64,000 bases of DNA, taken from Tragulus kanchil. Lineage: Eukaryota > Chordata > Mammalia > Artiodactyla > Tragulidae. The stretch covers positions 62,953,394 through 63,017,393 of the forward strand of contig JAIOJX010000006.1 in assembly GCA_022376925.1 (NCBI GenBank), written 5' to 3'. The notes beneath the pieces are model-generated. The model made no database searches, had not been told where the DNA came from, and was given only the letters and a program-made list of their open reading frames with translations. How positions within the stretch are numbered: the stretch's first letter is position 1; each line of letters starts with the position of its first letter. The position numbers and the translations under genes were made by a program. Positions 1 to 11,700 of this stretch are shown here, piece by piece.

Positions 1-329
1 GTTGAAGTCAATTTTTTCTAAGCAGGATAGAGTTTAGGGTTTAATGTTGTTTTTCTACTCTGTTAGTCTCTGTCTTATAATTGGTTTATTTAGGCCACTT
101 ATATTTAATGTAATTATTGATATATTAGGGCTTACATCTGCGTTGTGTTTTATAATTCAGAGATTGTAGTTCTTTTTTTTATATATTTCTCTTTTTTTGA
201 TAGGCAAGAAGTAGATTTATTAGGATAAGACACTTGTTAAGAGGTGCAAGTGGACAGGCAGGAAAGCTCTGCTGCTCTGTATATTTCTTTTCTTAAGACT
301 TTGCATTTCTTTGCTGATGGTTTCATTTT

Positions 330-602
330 TTTTTTTTTTTTGACCGCTTCTGTTAGTCTTTTATTTGTTTGTTTTCATCCACCTTCGTTCTTTGGCCTGT
401 GTGGCCTGTGTGACTGCTCTGTGGGCAGAGCAGTCGCAGAGCACCGGCTCTGGGCGCATGCGCTCCAGAGCTCTGGCTAGGTAGTTGGACACATCGGTTC
501 AACCGCTGTGCAACACGTGGGATCTTCCCAGGCCAAAGATCAAACCGGCGCCCCTTACACTGCATGGCGGTGTCCTTACCCACTGGACCACCAGGGAAGC
601 CC
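330..602 (-). mobile_element. CHR-2-like tRNA-Glu SINE (distinct subfamily), with duplicate at 1438-1710
   Basis: Read on the - strand it begins GGGCTTCCCTGGTGGTCCAG with pol III A- and B-box-like tRNA sequence. The body includes GGTTGAACCGATGTGTCC and a GC-rich CTCTGG..GCGCATGCGC segment, and it ends in a long A tail (T run at 330). The flanks share a TTTCATTTTT-like target duplication. Short open frames on both strands here are SINE by-products. Confidence 0.85.
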
Positions 603-694
603 CCGTTTTTTCATTTTTTTATATTATTTTCTTAAACTGGGTATTGTTGTTGACTGACACACATTGACCTGAATCCACTGTAGGTATACATATG

Positions 695-845
695 CCATTT
701 TTTTAAAAATATTTTTATTTATTTATTTGATTGCACCAGGTCTTAGTTGCAGCACATGGGATCTAGTTCCCTGACCAGGGTTTGAACTCCAGACCTCTGC
801 ACTGGGAGCACAGAATCTTAGCCACTGGACCACCAGGGAAGCACC
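695..845 (-). mobile_element. CHR-1-type SINE, with duplicate at 1803-1954
   Basis: A T-rich TTTATTTATTT start, then GGTCTTAGTTGCAGCACATG, and the end CCACTGGACCACCAGGGAAG is the reversed tRNA-Glu head. This is the layout of cetartiodactyl CHR-1 elements. It is moderately diverged. Confidence 0.8.
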
Positions 846-1021
846 CCATTTGTTTTAATATCATTCCTTACTGAAGCATTTTTAAAACTGCTTTAAAATC
901 TGAGTCAAGTAATTGAGTCAGGTAATTGTAAGCATCTTTATCATTTTAGTGTTTGCACCTACTGATTGTCTTTTGCTTTCTGTTTGAGATCTTGGTTCTC
1001 TCTATGGGAGGCCATGAGTTT

Positions 1022-1275
1022 TTAAATTGAAACCTTATGATTTGTTCAGTTATTTCTACAATATACCCTTTTCTGTTCTTTTACTTTAAATCTGCCTGTA
1101 TCATTATAGTTGAAGTCAATTTTTTCTAAGCAGGATAGAGTTTAGGGTTTAATGTTGTTTTTCTACTCTGTTAGTCTCTGTCTTATAATTGGTTTATTTA
1201 GGCCACTTATATTTAATGTAATTATTGATATATTAGGGCTTACATCTGCGTTGTGTTTTATAATTCAGAGATTGT
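1022..1275 (-). mobile_element. Old L1 (L1M-type) ORF2 fragment, antisense (also 1-167)
   Basis: The reverse complement contains degenerate L1 ORF2 text: a run like CCAATTATAAGACAGAGAC, then a GATACAGGCAGATTTAAAGT stretch before a C/AATCATAAG end. These fit the start of ORF2 (endonuclease domain) in ancient L1M elements. It is full of stops. Positions 1-167 are its duplicated part. Confidence 0.6.
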
Positions 1276-2329
1276 AGTTCTTTTTTTTATATATTTCTCT
1301 TTTTTTGATAGGCAAGAAGTAGATTTATTAGGATAAGACACTTGTTAAGAGGTGCAAGTGGACAGGCAGGAAAGCTCTGCTGCTCTGTATATTTCTTTTC
1401 TTAAGACTTTGCATTTCTTTGCTGATGGTTTCATTTTTTTTTTTTTTTTGACCGCTTCTGTTAGTCTTTTATTTGTTTGTTTTCATCCACCTTCGTTCTT
1501 TGGCCTGTGTGGCCTGTGTGACTGCTCTGTGGGCAGAGCAGTCGCAGAGCACCGGCTCTGGGCGCATGCGCTCCAGAGCTCTGGCTAGGTAGTTGGACAC
1601 ATCGGTTCAACCGCTGTGCAACACGTGGGATCTTCCCAGGCCAAAGATCAAACCGGCGCCCCTTACACTGCATGGCGGTGTCCTTACCCACTGGACCACC
1701 AGGGAAGCCCCCGTTTTTTCATTTTTTTATATTATTTTCTTAAACTGGGTATTGTTGTTGACTGACACACATTGACCTGAATCCACTGTAGGTATACATA
1801 TGCCATTTTTTTAAAAATATTTTTATTTATTCATTTGATTGCACCAGGTCTTAGTTGCAGCACATGGGATCTAGTTCCCTGACCAGGGTTTGAACTCCAG
1901 ACCTCTGCACTGGGAGCACAGAATCTTAGCCACTGGACCACCAGGGAAGCACCCCATTTGTTTTAATATCATTCCTTACTGAAGCATTTTTAAAACTGCT
2001 TTAAAATCTGAGTCAAGTAATTGAGTCAGGTAATTGTAAGCATCTTTATCATTTTAGTGTTTGCACCTACTGATTGTCTTTTTGCTTTCTGTTTGAGATC
2101 TTGGTTCTCTCTATGGGAGGCCATGAGTTTTTTAAATTGAAACCTGTAAGATTTGGGTATTATGTTATGAAATTCTGGATCTTTTCTAAGCCTTCTATTT
2201 TAACTAGCTTCCTCTGATACCACTTTGGCAGGGGAAGTCGGGCAACTACCTCATCACTTCTAGGTACCCATAGAAATTAAAGTTCCTAGTCTTCACCCAT
2301 TGATATTTAGGGAGGAAAGCCCCTATTCC

Positions 2330-2580
2330 GGTTAGCATATGTGGGAGCTTTAGGGCCTCACTGGGCTTCCACTGATACTTTCTTGTCCCCTCAAGAGTCT
2401 CCATTGACACAACTGGTGTGGTGGCCTTGTCCCTGTGGTGAGGGTGAAAGCTCAGACTCTGTAAATCCTTCTGTGACTCTACCCCCAAGTGGAGGAGAAT
2501 TGTCTTCCTTTCAAAACCTGGTGAGAGTGGAAGCTCATGTTCCTCTTGTCGTTTCCACTGACATTGCAGAATTTGAGAGA
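2330..2580. repeat. Degenerate repeated motif, possibly old L1 or LTR sequence
   Basis: A motif like GGTGAGGGTGGAAGCTCAGG recurs in degenerate form near 2436, 2520 and 2900, each followed by CT-rich text and a CACTGACA/CATTGACA stretch. I could not assign a family. The open frame over part of it (2341-2601) is not credible as a gene. Confidence 0.35.
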
Positions 2581-2647
2581 GCAACCTCCTTTTTTTTTTA
2601 ATGTATTTATTAAAAAAAAATTTTTTCAACCTCCTTATATCCTTGTG

Positions 2648-2893
2648 TATTGTTTAGTTGCTAAGTCATGTCTGACTCTTCTGTGACCCTGTGGAGTGTG
2701 GCCCACCAGGTTCCTCTGTCCTAGGGATTTTCTAGGCAAGAATACTTCAGTGGGATGCCATTTCCTTTTCCCAGGGATCTTCCTGACCCAGGGATCTTCT
2801 CCCAGGCATGTTTCTTCTCCCGGGGATCTAACCTATATGAGTCTCCTGCATTGGCAAGAGGATATTTTACCACTGAGCCACCAGGGCTTCCCC
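2648..2893 (-). mobile_element. Bov-tA/Bov-A2 SINE
   Basis: Reads GTTTAGTTGCTAAGTCATGT, then GTGACCCTGTGG, CAGGCAAGAATACT and GGGATCTTCC, and ends GAGCCACCAGGG. This is the reverse of the canonical element. An extra ~40 bp of repeated GGGATCTTC/CCCAGG text is present inside. Confidence 0.88.
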
Positions 2894-3292
2894 ATTTCCT
2901 GATGAGGGTGGACCATTCAGGTCCCTATTCAGTCTTGGCATTGGTGGGGGTTGAGCCAGTTTTTTCTTTGGTATTTGACTGTGTAAGAGTGGTGTTTTTT
3001 TGTCCTAATGACTTCTGTCTTGCTAGGTTGCTTACTTTTGGCTAGAGGGGAAGAGCAGGGTTTTGTGTGTTTACTTTTGTCTGCCCTTGTTAGCATTTCT
3101 GTTTTGCTGACTCCTTCAGCTCCAAGTCTGAGAGCTTAGGCAAGAGGAAAGACCAGGGAACATACTACTGTGTTGTTTCAGATTTTTTCTTTCTTTGTGT
3201 ATAGTGCATAGGGCTTTTAACTGAATTAACAGGAGAGACGTGAAAGAACTCTTACTTCATCTTCTCAGAAGCAGAAGCTATTTCTCATATCT

Positions 3293-3661
3293 TTTTTTTT
3301 TTTTATTCTATTTTGTCCTCACCAAGTTTCTTTTTATTTATTTTTGGCTATTCTGGGTTTTTACTACTTCTAGCAGACTCTTCTGTAGTTGCAGGAAGTG
3401 AGGGCTACTCTCTAGTTGAGGCGAGCAGACTTCTTGTTGCAGTGACTTCTCTTGTTTTGGATCTCCGTCTCTAGGGCTTCAATAGTTGCAGCACATGGAC
3501 TCAATAGCTGCAGTTCCTAGGCTCTAGGGCACATGCTCAGTAGTTGTGGCTCACAGACTTAGTTGATCCGCAGCATGTGGGATCTTCCCGGATCAGGGAT
3601 CGAGCCCATGTCTCCTGCACTGGCAGGCAAACTCTTCACTTCTGAACCACTGGGGAAGTCT
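3293..3661 (-). mobile_element. CHR-2-type tRNA-Glu SINE
   Basis: It has the long CHR-2 body: TAGTTGCAGGAAGTGAGGGC, repeated CAATAGTTGCAG/AGTAGTTGTGGCTC units, CAGCATGTGGGATCTTCCCG, and a degenerate reversed tRNA head (GAACCACTGGGGAAG). It is older than the other copies, with many CpG changes. Confidence 0.82.
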
Positions 3662-3889
3662 TCTTGTTTGTTGTTGTTGTTGTTTTTTTTAAAGCAAACT
3701 TTTTGCTTGCCTTTCCCATCCCACTCTAGTGCCTCTTTGCTCCATTTTAAGGAACAGATTTGTTTGAAAGTTATTGTCTAGGCTTGTTTTCTCTAGTGTC
3801 TCTGTTTTTATTCTCTCTTTTAAACCTATTCTAGCAAGACTTATCCTTAACACCCCTAGGAAGTCACTCTTCCAAAGGCGTCATTTACA

Positions 3890-4318
3890 AGTGAATAATC
3901 AAACCAATTAATACTTACAAAACTTTGGCTGAAGCTAAGATTGTATTTAGAGGGAATATAGCATTAAATATTATATTAAAAGAGGAAAAACAAAAAGCCT
4001 AAAACCAGATGAACTGGTATTTAACTTAAGAAGTTAGACAAGGAATTAACCCAAAGAAAAAAAGAAAAAAGGAGATAAAAACTGTCCAAGCATTAGTAAA
4101 ATAGAAAAAAGAATTGAGATAATTAAGAAATTCTGGCAGGATAATCAAGAACAAAGAAAAGCCAAAAATATATAATAATCATATTAGAAAGTATTATAAA
4201 TATTTTGATTGGCATATTTAAATAAAATGTGTGAAAGTATCAGAAAAGTATATAAATGACAAAAACTGATTCAAAAAGACACAAAATACCTGAATGGTCT
4301 GATAACCATTTAAAATGC
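3890..4318 (+). mobile_element. Old L1 (L1M-type) ORF2 fragment
   Basis: AT-rich, A-biased + strand with decayed ORF2 text. ACTTTGGCTGAAGCTAAG and an AAAAGAGGAAAAACAAAAAG tract lead to ACAAAAACTGATTCAAAAAG and CTGAATGGTCTGATAACC. The latter matches the well-known L1M stretch encoding a TQEEIENLN-like segment. Many stops are present. Confidence 0.6.
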
Positions 4319-5048
4319 TGATTTAGTAGTTAAAGTAGCTTTCCTTCCCTTAGTGGAAAGGCCCAGGTGATTTTTCAGCTTCCAAGTTTGGTCAAATCCT
4401 AATTCCAGTGTTGAATAAACCTTTCTCAGAAAACAGAAGAAAGGGTGCTATTTTTTTCTTTTTTCCCTCAAGGCTTTTGCTATATGCTTGTTACAAGACT
4501 AGCAAAGACAATGTGAAAGAATAAAATTTACAGCCAGTCTCACTTATGAACATAGCAAAACATCCAGCAGTGTTTAAAACAGGTAACATGACCAAGTGTG
4601 GCTTATTCTGAAAAAGTTAAGCAATATGAGAAATTTAGTTCAAATATGTACACCTTAGTAAAAAATTACTGTATATCACATTGTTGCTTTAGAGCAGTGA
4701 AAGTTTTGGTTAAATCCGAGAATGCAAGTTTTGATGACTAATATTTTGCCAGTATATTAGAAGGAACAGCATATCAAGTAGATACTTAAAAGCATAGCAT
4801 TTGGAAATTTGTGAAATATAGCTAGAGCACAGTTATATTTTAAGTGATTGGGCCCTGGCAGGAGATGAGATTAGAGGTTTGTACTAATTGTGAGAGGCTT
4901 TGTCTGCCTTGTTTCTTGCTAAATCAACCTTGCTATATCAACCTAAGGAAAGTCAGAAAACCAGTAATACTTTTAGACATTCCATCTCTTTAGCTTCATA
5001 TGTTTACTGTTATCTTTACAAATAACTAGTTGTTTGCATTCTTTTGTA
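4319..5048. other. Intronic sequence of DCUN1D5, no feature seen
   Basis: AT-rich single-copy-looking sequence upstream of the first visible exon. I looked for an upstream DCUN1D5 exon (encoding EEWLKGM-like text) and found none here. Confidence 0.5.
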
Positions 5049-5611
5049 TATGTACCTTATGTAGTTAGGTGCTATCACTGATTTACTTTGATTTTTTGTT
5101 TATTAAAAATGTAGGAATCTGCATTTATGACTGAATCACTAATATATTTCCTCTCAGCTATGTACTAAAGTTTTTAAAAGTAATCGTGGCAAATCTCTCA
5201 CCAAGATGGTGCTTAAGAATTTGTATCTGAGGCCTGATTAGTTTTACTTGTTCTGTCATTTTAACATTATTGGTGGTGAAAGCACACTTTATCACATTTC
5301 TTTTTACCAAATATTTGTGATTTTATTTGAGATTCTGGTTGAGTTGTGAGTTTGGTTTTATGTTTTTTTAAAGAAAAGTTATTGGAGTGACTTTTCATTG
5401 ATTGCCAAGTTTTTTTTCCCCTTTTTCCTTTGCATTGTACTGGTAGATAGAAGGCAACAGTTTATTATTCTAAATCTGAATCAGAAAATTTTAAACCTAA
5501 ACTAACTTCATAAATGTACTTACTTTTTTCTTTAATGCATTCCTTCTAATTCCCAAAGATGCTTTTATTTAATTTTCTTAATTATAACATGTTTGATCTT
5601 TTTAATTTAAG

Positions 5612-5720
5612 GTGTGACTGTACAGAAAAGTTACAGAACAAATTTGACTTTTTGCGCTCACAGTTGAATGATATTTCTTCGTTTAAGAATATTTACAGAT
5701 ATGCCTTTGATTTTGCAAGG
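5612..5720 (+). CDS. DCUN1D5: DCUN1D5 coding exon A (first exon visible)
   Basis: The acceptor is a T-rich tract ending in AAG before 5612 and the donor is GTAGGT at 5721. The first base completes a codon begun in the missing upstream exon. The exon then encodes [18 protein letters not shown] through YAFDFAR and ends in phase 0. The length is 109 bp. This copy has Arg in FLRSQL (codon CGC), the residue I recall for mammalian DCUN1D5; the downstream duplicate has Ser. Confidence 0.93.
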
Positions 5721-8700
5721 GTAGGTAGAATTTTCCATGTTTGCAATTGTAATATCTTTTTATTCTTGAAACCACACTTAGGAAGACTTTTTAACTTTTA
5801 TTTTAGGATAAAGATCAAAGAAGCCTTGATATTGATACTGCTAAATCTATGTTAGCTCTTCTCCTTGGAAGGACATGGCCACTGTTTTCAGTATTTTACC
5901 AATACCTAGAGGTATGTATATGTTTTCATTTTTAAAATAATATTATAAAACTTAAAACTGCTTGAAAAAAATTTCCCTTTTAAATTTAAGATAGATTTTT
6001 AATATTGTGCTTTTTAAAAAAAATCTGCCTAAGTGGTTGAAAATTTGTTAAAATGCATACATGTCTCATTTTTAGCCAGGAATTCATGTTCATTAATATA
6101 TTTTATGCATGTGCTGTGCTTAGTTTCTCAGTCATATCCAATTCTTTGCTATGTACCTTATGTAGTTAGGTGCTATCACTGATTTACTTTGATTTTTTGT
6201 TTATTAAAAATGTAGGAATCTGCATTTATGACTGAATCACTAATATATTTCCTCTCAGCTATGTACTAAAGTTTTTAAAAGTAATCGTGGCAAATCTCTC
6301 ACCAAGATGGTGCTTAAGAATTTGTATCTGAGGCCTGATTAGTTTTACTTGTTCTGTCATTTTAACATTATTGGTGGTGAAAGCACACTTTATCACATTT
6401 CTTTTTACCAAATATTTGTGATTTTATTTGAGATTCTGGTTGAGTTGTGAGTTTGGTTTTATGTTTTTTTAAAGAAAAGTTATTGGAGTGACTTTTCATT
6501 GATTGCCAAGTTTTTTTTCCCCTTTTTCCTTTGCATTGTACTGGTAGATAGAAGGCAACAGTTTATTATTCTAAATCTGAATCAGAAAATTTTAAACCTA
6601 AACTAACTTCATAAATGTACTTACTTTTTTCTTTAATGCATTCCTTCTAATTCCCAAAGATGCTTTTATTTAATTTTCTTAATTATAACATGTTTGATTT
6701 TTTTAATTTAAGGTGTGACTGTACAGAAAAGTTACAGAACAAATTTGACTTTTTAAGCTCACAGTTGAATGATATTTCTTCGTTTAAGAATATTTACAGA
6801 TATGCCTTTGATTTTGCAAGGGTAGGTAGAATTTTCCATGTTTGCAATTGTAATATCTTTTTATTCTTGAAACCACACTTAGGAAGACTTTTTAACTTTT
6901 ATTTTAGGATAAAGATCAAAGAAGCCTTGATATTGATACTGCTAAATCTATGTTAGCTCTTCTCCTTGGAAGGACATGGCCACTGTTTTCAGTATTTTAC
7001 CAATACCTAGAGGTATGTATATGTTTTCATTTTTAAAATAATATTATAAAACTTAAAACTGCTTGAAAAAATTCCTTTAATTGAAGATAGATTTTTAATA
7101 TTGTGCTTTTTAAAAAAAATCTGCCTAAGTGGTTGAAAATTTGTTAAAATGCATACATGTCTCATTTTTAGCCAGGAATTCATGTTCATTAATATATTTT
7201 ATGCATGTGCTGTGCTTAGTTTCTCAGTCATATCCAATTCTTTGCAATCCCATGGACTGTAGTCCATCAGGCTCCACTGTCCATGGGAATGCTCCAGGCA
7301 AGAATATAGGAGGAGATTGTCATGCCCTCCTCCAGGGGATCTTCCCAACCCAGGGATTCAACCCAGGCCTTCTGCATTGCAGGCAGATTCTTTACCCTCT
7401 GAGCCACCAGGGAAGCCCATTTTGTGCACAAGCTGTGTTTATTCCTTGCCTTACAACTCCACCCCCTTGAGAAAAAAAAAAAGATAAATCTTTAAGAAAT
7501 ACATTTTAGCACAAATGCCCTTAATGTAAAATTAGTTTCTTGGGATTTTGCAGGAGATAATTGATGCTAGTGCCCAGATCTGAAGCTTCTAAATCAAATT
7601 TCTATTATATATTAGATTGAAAAAATCAAGAGAACCAATTTTAGTGTGAAAACCTAGGTTCAGTCTAAAAATTTATAATAATTCTTTTTATTATGGGATT
7701 TTATATCCTCATATATGAGTATGTACTTAAATATAGTGATTACCGAGAAATACATGCTGAATTTATAAGGAAGTATTCTTTTAGAAGGGTTATCATCACA
7801 CCTCCTGTATAAGGTGGTTTGAAGAAGGATACTGTCCTTTTTTCCATTTTTTTCTTTGATAGTCTGTTTTTGTGCTTTTGCAGTTTTATCTTTTGTTTTG
7901 TTTGGTGTACTTCTCACCATTTCTTGAATACAGATGGTTTGCTTTGAAAATGATTTCTGATAAAGCTGACTGTTTTATCATAACAAGTTTGCCAGATTAG
8001 TTTTGTTTAAAGCTTATAATGAAAGACAGGGGTATAAAAAGATCTTCTGTGCACACTTAAATCTTTTACCCTAATAAAGTAGATCGGTTGATGGACAAAA
8101 CCAGTCCTACTCATAGTAGTAATTCTAGGGCAAAGATAAATATCACTCATTTTATTTTATTTTTTTTTAAAGATTTATTTATTTATTTATTTTGGGCAGG
8201 CTACTTCTATTGGTCTTTCATTTGTCTATTTTCATCCATCTTTGTTCTTTGCCCCGTGTGGGCCTCCCATCGCGGTGGCCTCTCTTGTCACAGAGCACCT
8301 GCTCTGGGCACATGCGCTCCAGAGCTCCGGCTCGGTAATTGGACACATCGGTCCAGCCGCTCCGCGGCACGTGGGATCTTCCCAGGCCAGGGATCGAACC
8401 GGCGCCCCTTGCACTGCAAGGCGGTATTCTTACCCACTGGACCACCAGGAAAGCCCTCACTCATTTTAAAAACATTCCTCTCTAAAGGGAGCTGACAAAA
8501 CTAAATATTTTAAAGTGCTTGTTGTGTGGAGGGTGTTTAACATATATTGTCTTGAAAACAGAAATGAAGGACCGATAGAAGTGGCCCGCCCGCTACCCTC
8601 CCTCCCCAACCCGACCCCCGCCCAAAGTAAATAAATAAATAAATATTAAAAAAAAAAACATATATTGTCTTTTTAAGTCTTTATTACATCATTTTTAATT

Positions 8701-11700
8701 ATGTTTTATCTCCACTTAGCCAGTGAGTAACTAGAAGCAACAGGAGGGAGTTTATTGTGTGTAAGAAACATTGTATAACTTGATCTTACTGGTGCTTACA
8801 CAAGCATATACACTGGTAAAAATGTATTGAGTTTTGCCCTTACTGTTAGTGCCCTTTATGCTGTGTTATTCCTAGAATGAAAGCAAAATAAATGAGTATG
8901 TTACCGTCTAAATGACCCTGAGGATTCTTTTAGAAACACAAAAAATGAATTAAAAAAGGAATAAATGTTTTAGGAAGGACTAAATCACAACAAACTTAAA
9001 TCTTTATTTATTGAAGCCAAGGCCTAATAGATAGTTCTTATTCTGTAATCCAAATGTTTATATCATTTTCTACAGCAATCAAAGTATCGTGTTATAAACA
9101 AAGATCAGTGGTACAATGTGTTAGAATTCAGCAGAACAGTCCATGCCGATCTTAGTAACTATGATGAAGATGGTGCTTGTAAGTATAATAAAATGTTTTC
9201 CTATGAAAATATAGCTCTTAAAACTGTTAAATGAGAACATAGATTTGTGTAGCATTTAGCCACAAAGGATTTAAACTTCAAATAGATCTTATTTAATTGT
9301 GTGGAAAGTGTGGGGGGAGGCAGGTGTAGAAGTAGAGAACTTAGACTGAGCACCGTTGTAAAATCTGTGCTGATAAGTGAAATATTTTCGATTACTTGGT
9401 AGCAGAGCACTGTAGCTAAATTTAGAATATAATTTCTGCAGCTAGAAGCTGAAATTCTGCTTTATTTCTGCCTTTCCTGGCATTTCCCTATATAAGAAAA
9501 GTACAGTCATGATTTTAAAAATAGGAAAGGAAAACAGCTACAGTAGCAAATGCTTTAAATTTAAAGTTAGTATCATAATATCCATTCACAATATGGTAAA
9601 TAATGCCAAAGTAACTTCTATTAGGAAGTAAACAGATAATAAAGTATTTATAATTTATAATTTCTCAATCCTTCACATTAAAATATCTGTCTGTTTCCCT
9701 TAGTGGAAAATCCAGGATGCTATAAAATAAATATTTGAAGTAATACTGAATTATCTAGATGAGCCAAATGAATTTTCTAGAATTATAAGTTTTTATTTCC
9801 CACCACCAGTTTGGTTGCGTGGAATGTTTTAATGTTGTAAAGCATTAGATAGAAAAGATTGTTGTTGTTTGGTCAGTAAGTCATGTCTGACTCTTTTGTG
9901 ACCCTATGGACTGCAACTTTCCAGGCTCATCTGCCCATAGGATTTCCCAGGCAAGAATACTAGAGTAAATTGCCATTTTCTCCTGGGAATCTTCCCAACC
10001 CAGGGACTGAACCCACGTCTCCTGCATTGGGAGGTGGATTATTTACCACTGAGCCACCAGAAAAGCCCACAAAGAGGAGATACATTCCTATAAATGTTAG
10101 CCAAAGTTATGGAATTCTATGACACTGAAGAAGCAAAATACTGAAGCAGGGATAACTTTATTTCTTCCTGTATATATTGTATCTTCTTACAGAACTGTGT
10201 AAAGATTTAATATTTTTAGAAATAATATAGCAATAAATTGGCAGCTCAAGGGCTATATCTGGCTTGCAGATGTATATTTTTGTGAGCATTTGAGTCAGCA
10301 TTATAACTGAAAGTTTTGGAATGAAAATACAGCTTCTGGCTTTGTTTGAAAAATTAGAAAATCTGACAAAACTGTTCCTGTGTTCTTTTATAGCAACTAG
10401 GCTGGAGCCAAGTAGTGACTTATGTTGGACTTGCTTTCTAGTGTTCTGGTCCACATTGCCAACATCTAGGTTGCTTTTCAGTTGTCAAATTATGCTTGTC
10501 TGCTGTGTTTCTTACAGTGGGGAAATATATCCATTAAAAGCAGGAGAAAAAGTTAGACCACCAGAGGGTTGTGTTTTTAAGAATAGGGCAACCATATATT
10601 TTTTTAAGCTTTATTTACTTATTTTTTGTAATTAATTATTTTTATTTTGGTTTTACAGAATTTTGTTGTTTACAGATATATATAATCCCAGATCAGTCAT
10701 AGATACATTTCTAATCCCTCCTCCTGGGCCCCATATTTCTTTATGGCAATGAGTTTTCCCTACATTTCCAAAAAATAAACAGAGCTTATTTAAATTGCCT
10801 ATCTCACTTCTATTACTAAATGAATTTGAACTCCCTGCACTGTAAAAATATCTTTTTATTATAGTGCTTATGTCAAGCTATTAATATTTATTAGGTATTT
10901 GATTTGTGTTCAGATTTATAGTAGTTCCTGTACCTGAAACAATATATGGCCCATCATCAGTAATAAGCTTAAAACACTTCTCAGTGAGGTAACAGAAATA
11001 CTACATTAAGCATTTTTCAAATTGTTTAATTAAAGTAAATGGTAGAAATCCTTGGGAATTAGAAAAAGGGAGAGGTTAATGACTTTAATAAAAATGGGAA
11101 AATAAATTATGGAAGTCCACTGGGAATCTTCCCAACCCAGGGACTGAACCCACGTCTCCTGCAGGGAGTAACCACTGAGCCACCAGAAAAGCCCACAAAG
11201 AGGAGATACATTCCTATAAATGTTAGCCAAAGTTATGGAATTCTATGACACTGAAGAAGCAAAATACTGAAGCAGGGATAACTTTATTTCTTCCTGTATA
11301 TATTGTATCTTCTTACAGAACTGTGTAAAGATTTAATATTTTTAGAAATAATATAGCAATAAATTGGCAGCTCAAGGGCTATATCTGGCTTGCAGATGTA
11401 TATTTTTGTGAGCATTTGAGTCAGCATTATAACTGAAAGTTTTGGAATGAAAATACAGCTTCTGGCTTTGTTTGAAAAATTAGAAAATCTGACAAAACTG
11501 TTCCTGTGTTCTTTTATAGCAACTAGGCTGGAGCCAAGTAGTGACTTATGTTGGACTTGCTTTCTAGTGTTCTGGTCCACATTGCCAACATCTAGGTTGC
11601 TTTTCAGTTGTCAAATTATGCTTGTCTGCTGTGTTTCTTACAGTGGGGAAATATATCCATTGAAAGCAGGAGAAAAGTTAGACCACCAGAGGGTTGTGTT

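Larger units (their letters stand above)
1..2145. repeat. Tandem duplication 1 (unit ~1108-1110 bp)
   Basis: 1-1035 recurs at 1109-2145 with only small indels and a few substitutions. The stretch 1036-1108 is natural L1 sequence in front of the second copy, so the second unit is 1036-2145. The first unit presumably begins about 73 bp before the window. Divergence starts after AACCT in each copy. Confidence 0.97.
5049..7245. repeat. Tandem duplication 2 (unit ~1101 bp) covering two DCUN1D5 exons
   Basis: 5049-6149 is repeated at 6150-7245, head to tail with no spacer. The first unit stops inside a Bov-tA SINE that is complete only after the second unit, so the breakpoint ignores element borders. 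Copies differ by a few bases, mostly near the right end. Confidence 0.97.

Noticed and set aside
3890..5048. An upstream DCUN1D5 exon
   Set aside because: No stretch encoding the expected preceding PONY-domain residues with a donor in the right phase was found. The A-rich part is an L1 fragment.
5612..7012. A second DCUN1D5 gene or alternative exon set
   Set aside because: The copy is embedded in a head-to-tail 1.1-kb repeat like 15 others, introns are duplicated with it, and in-tandem splicing gives an immediate stop.
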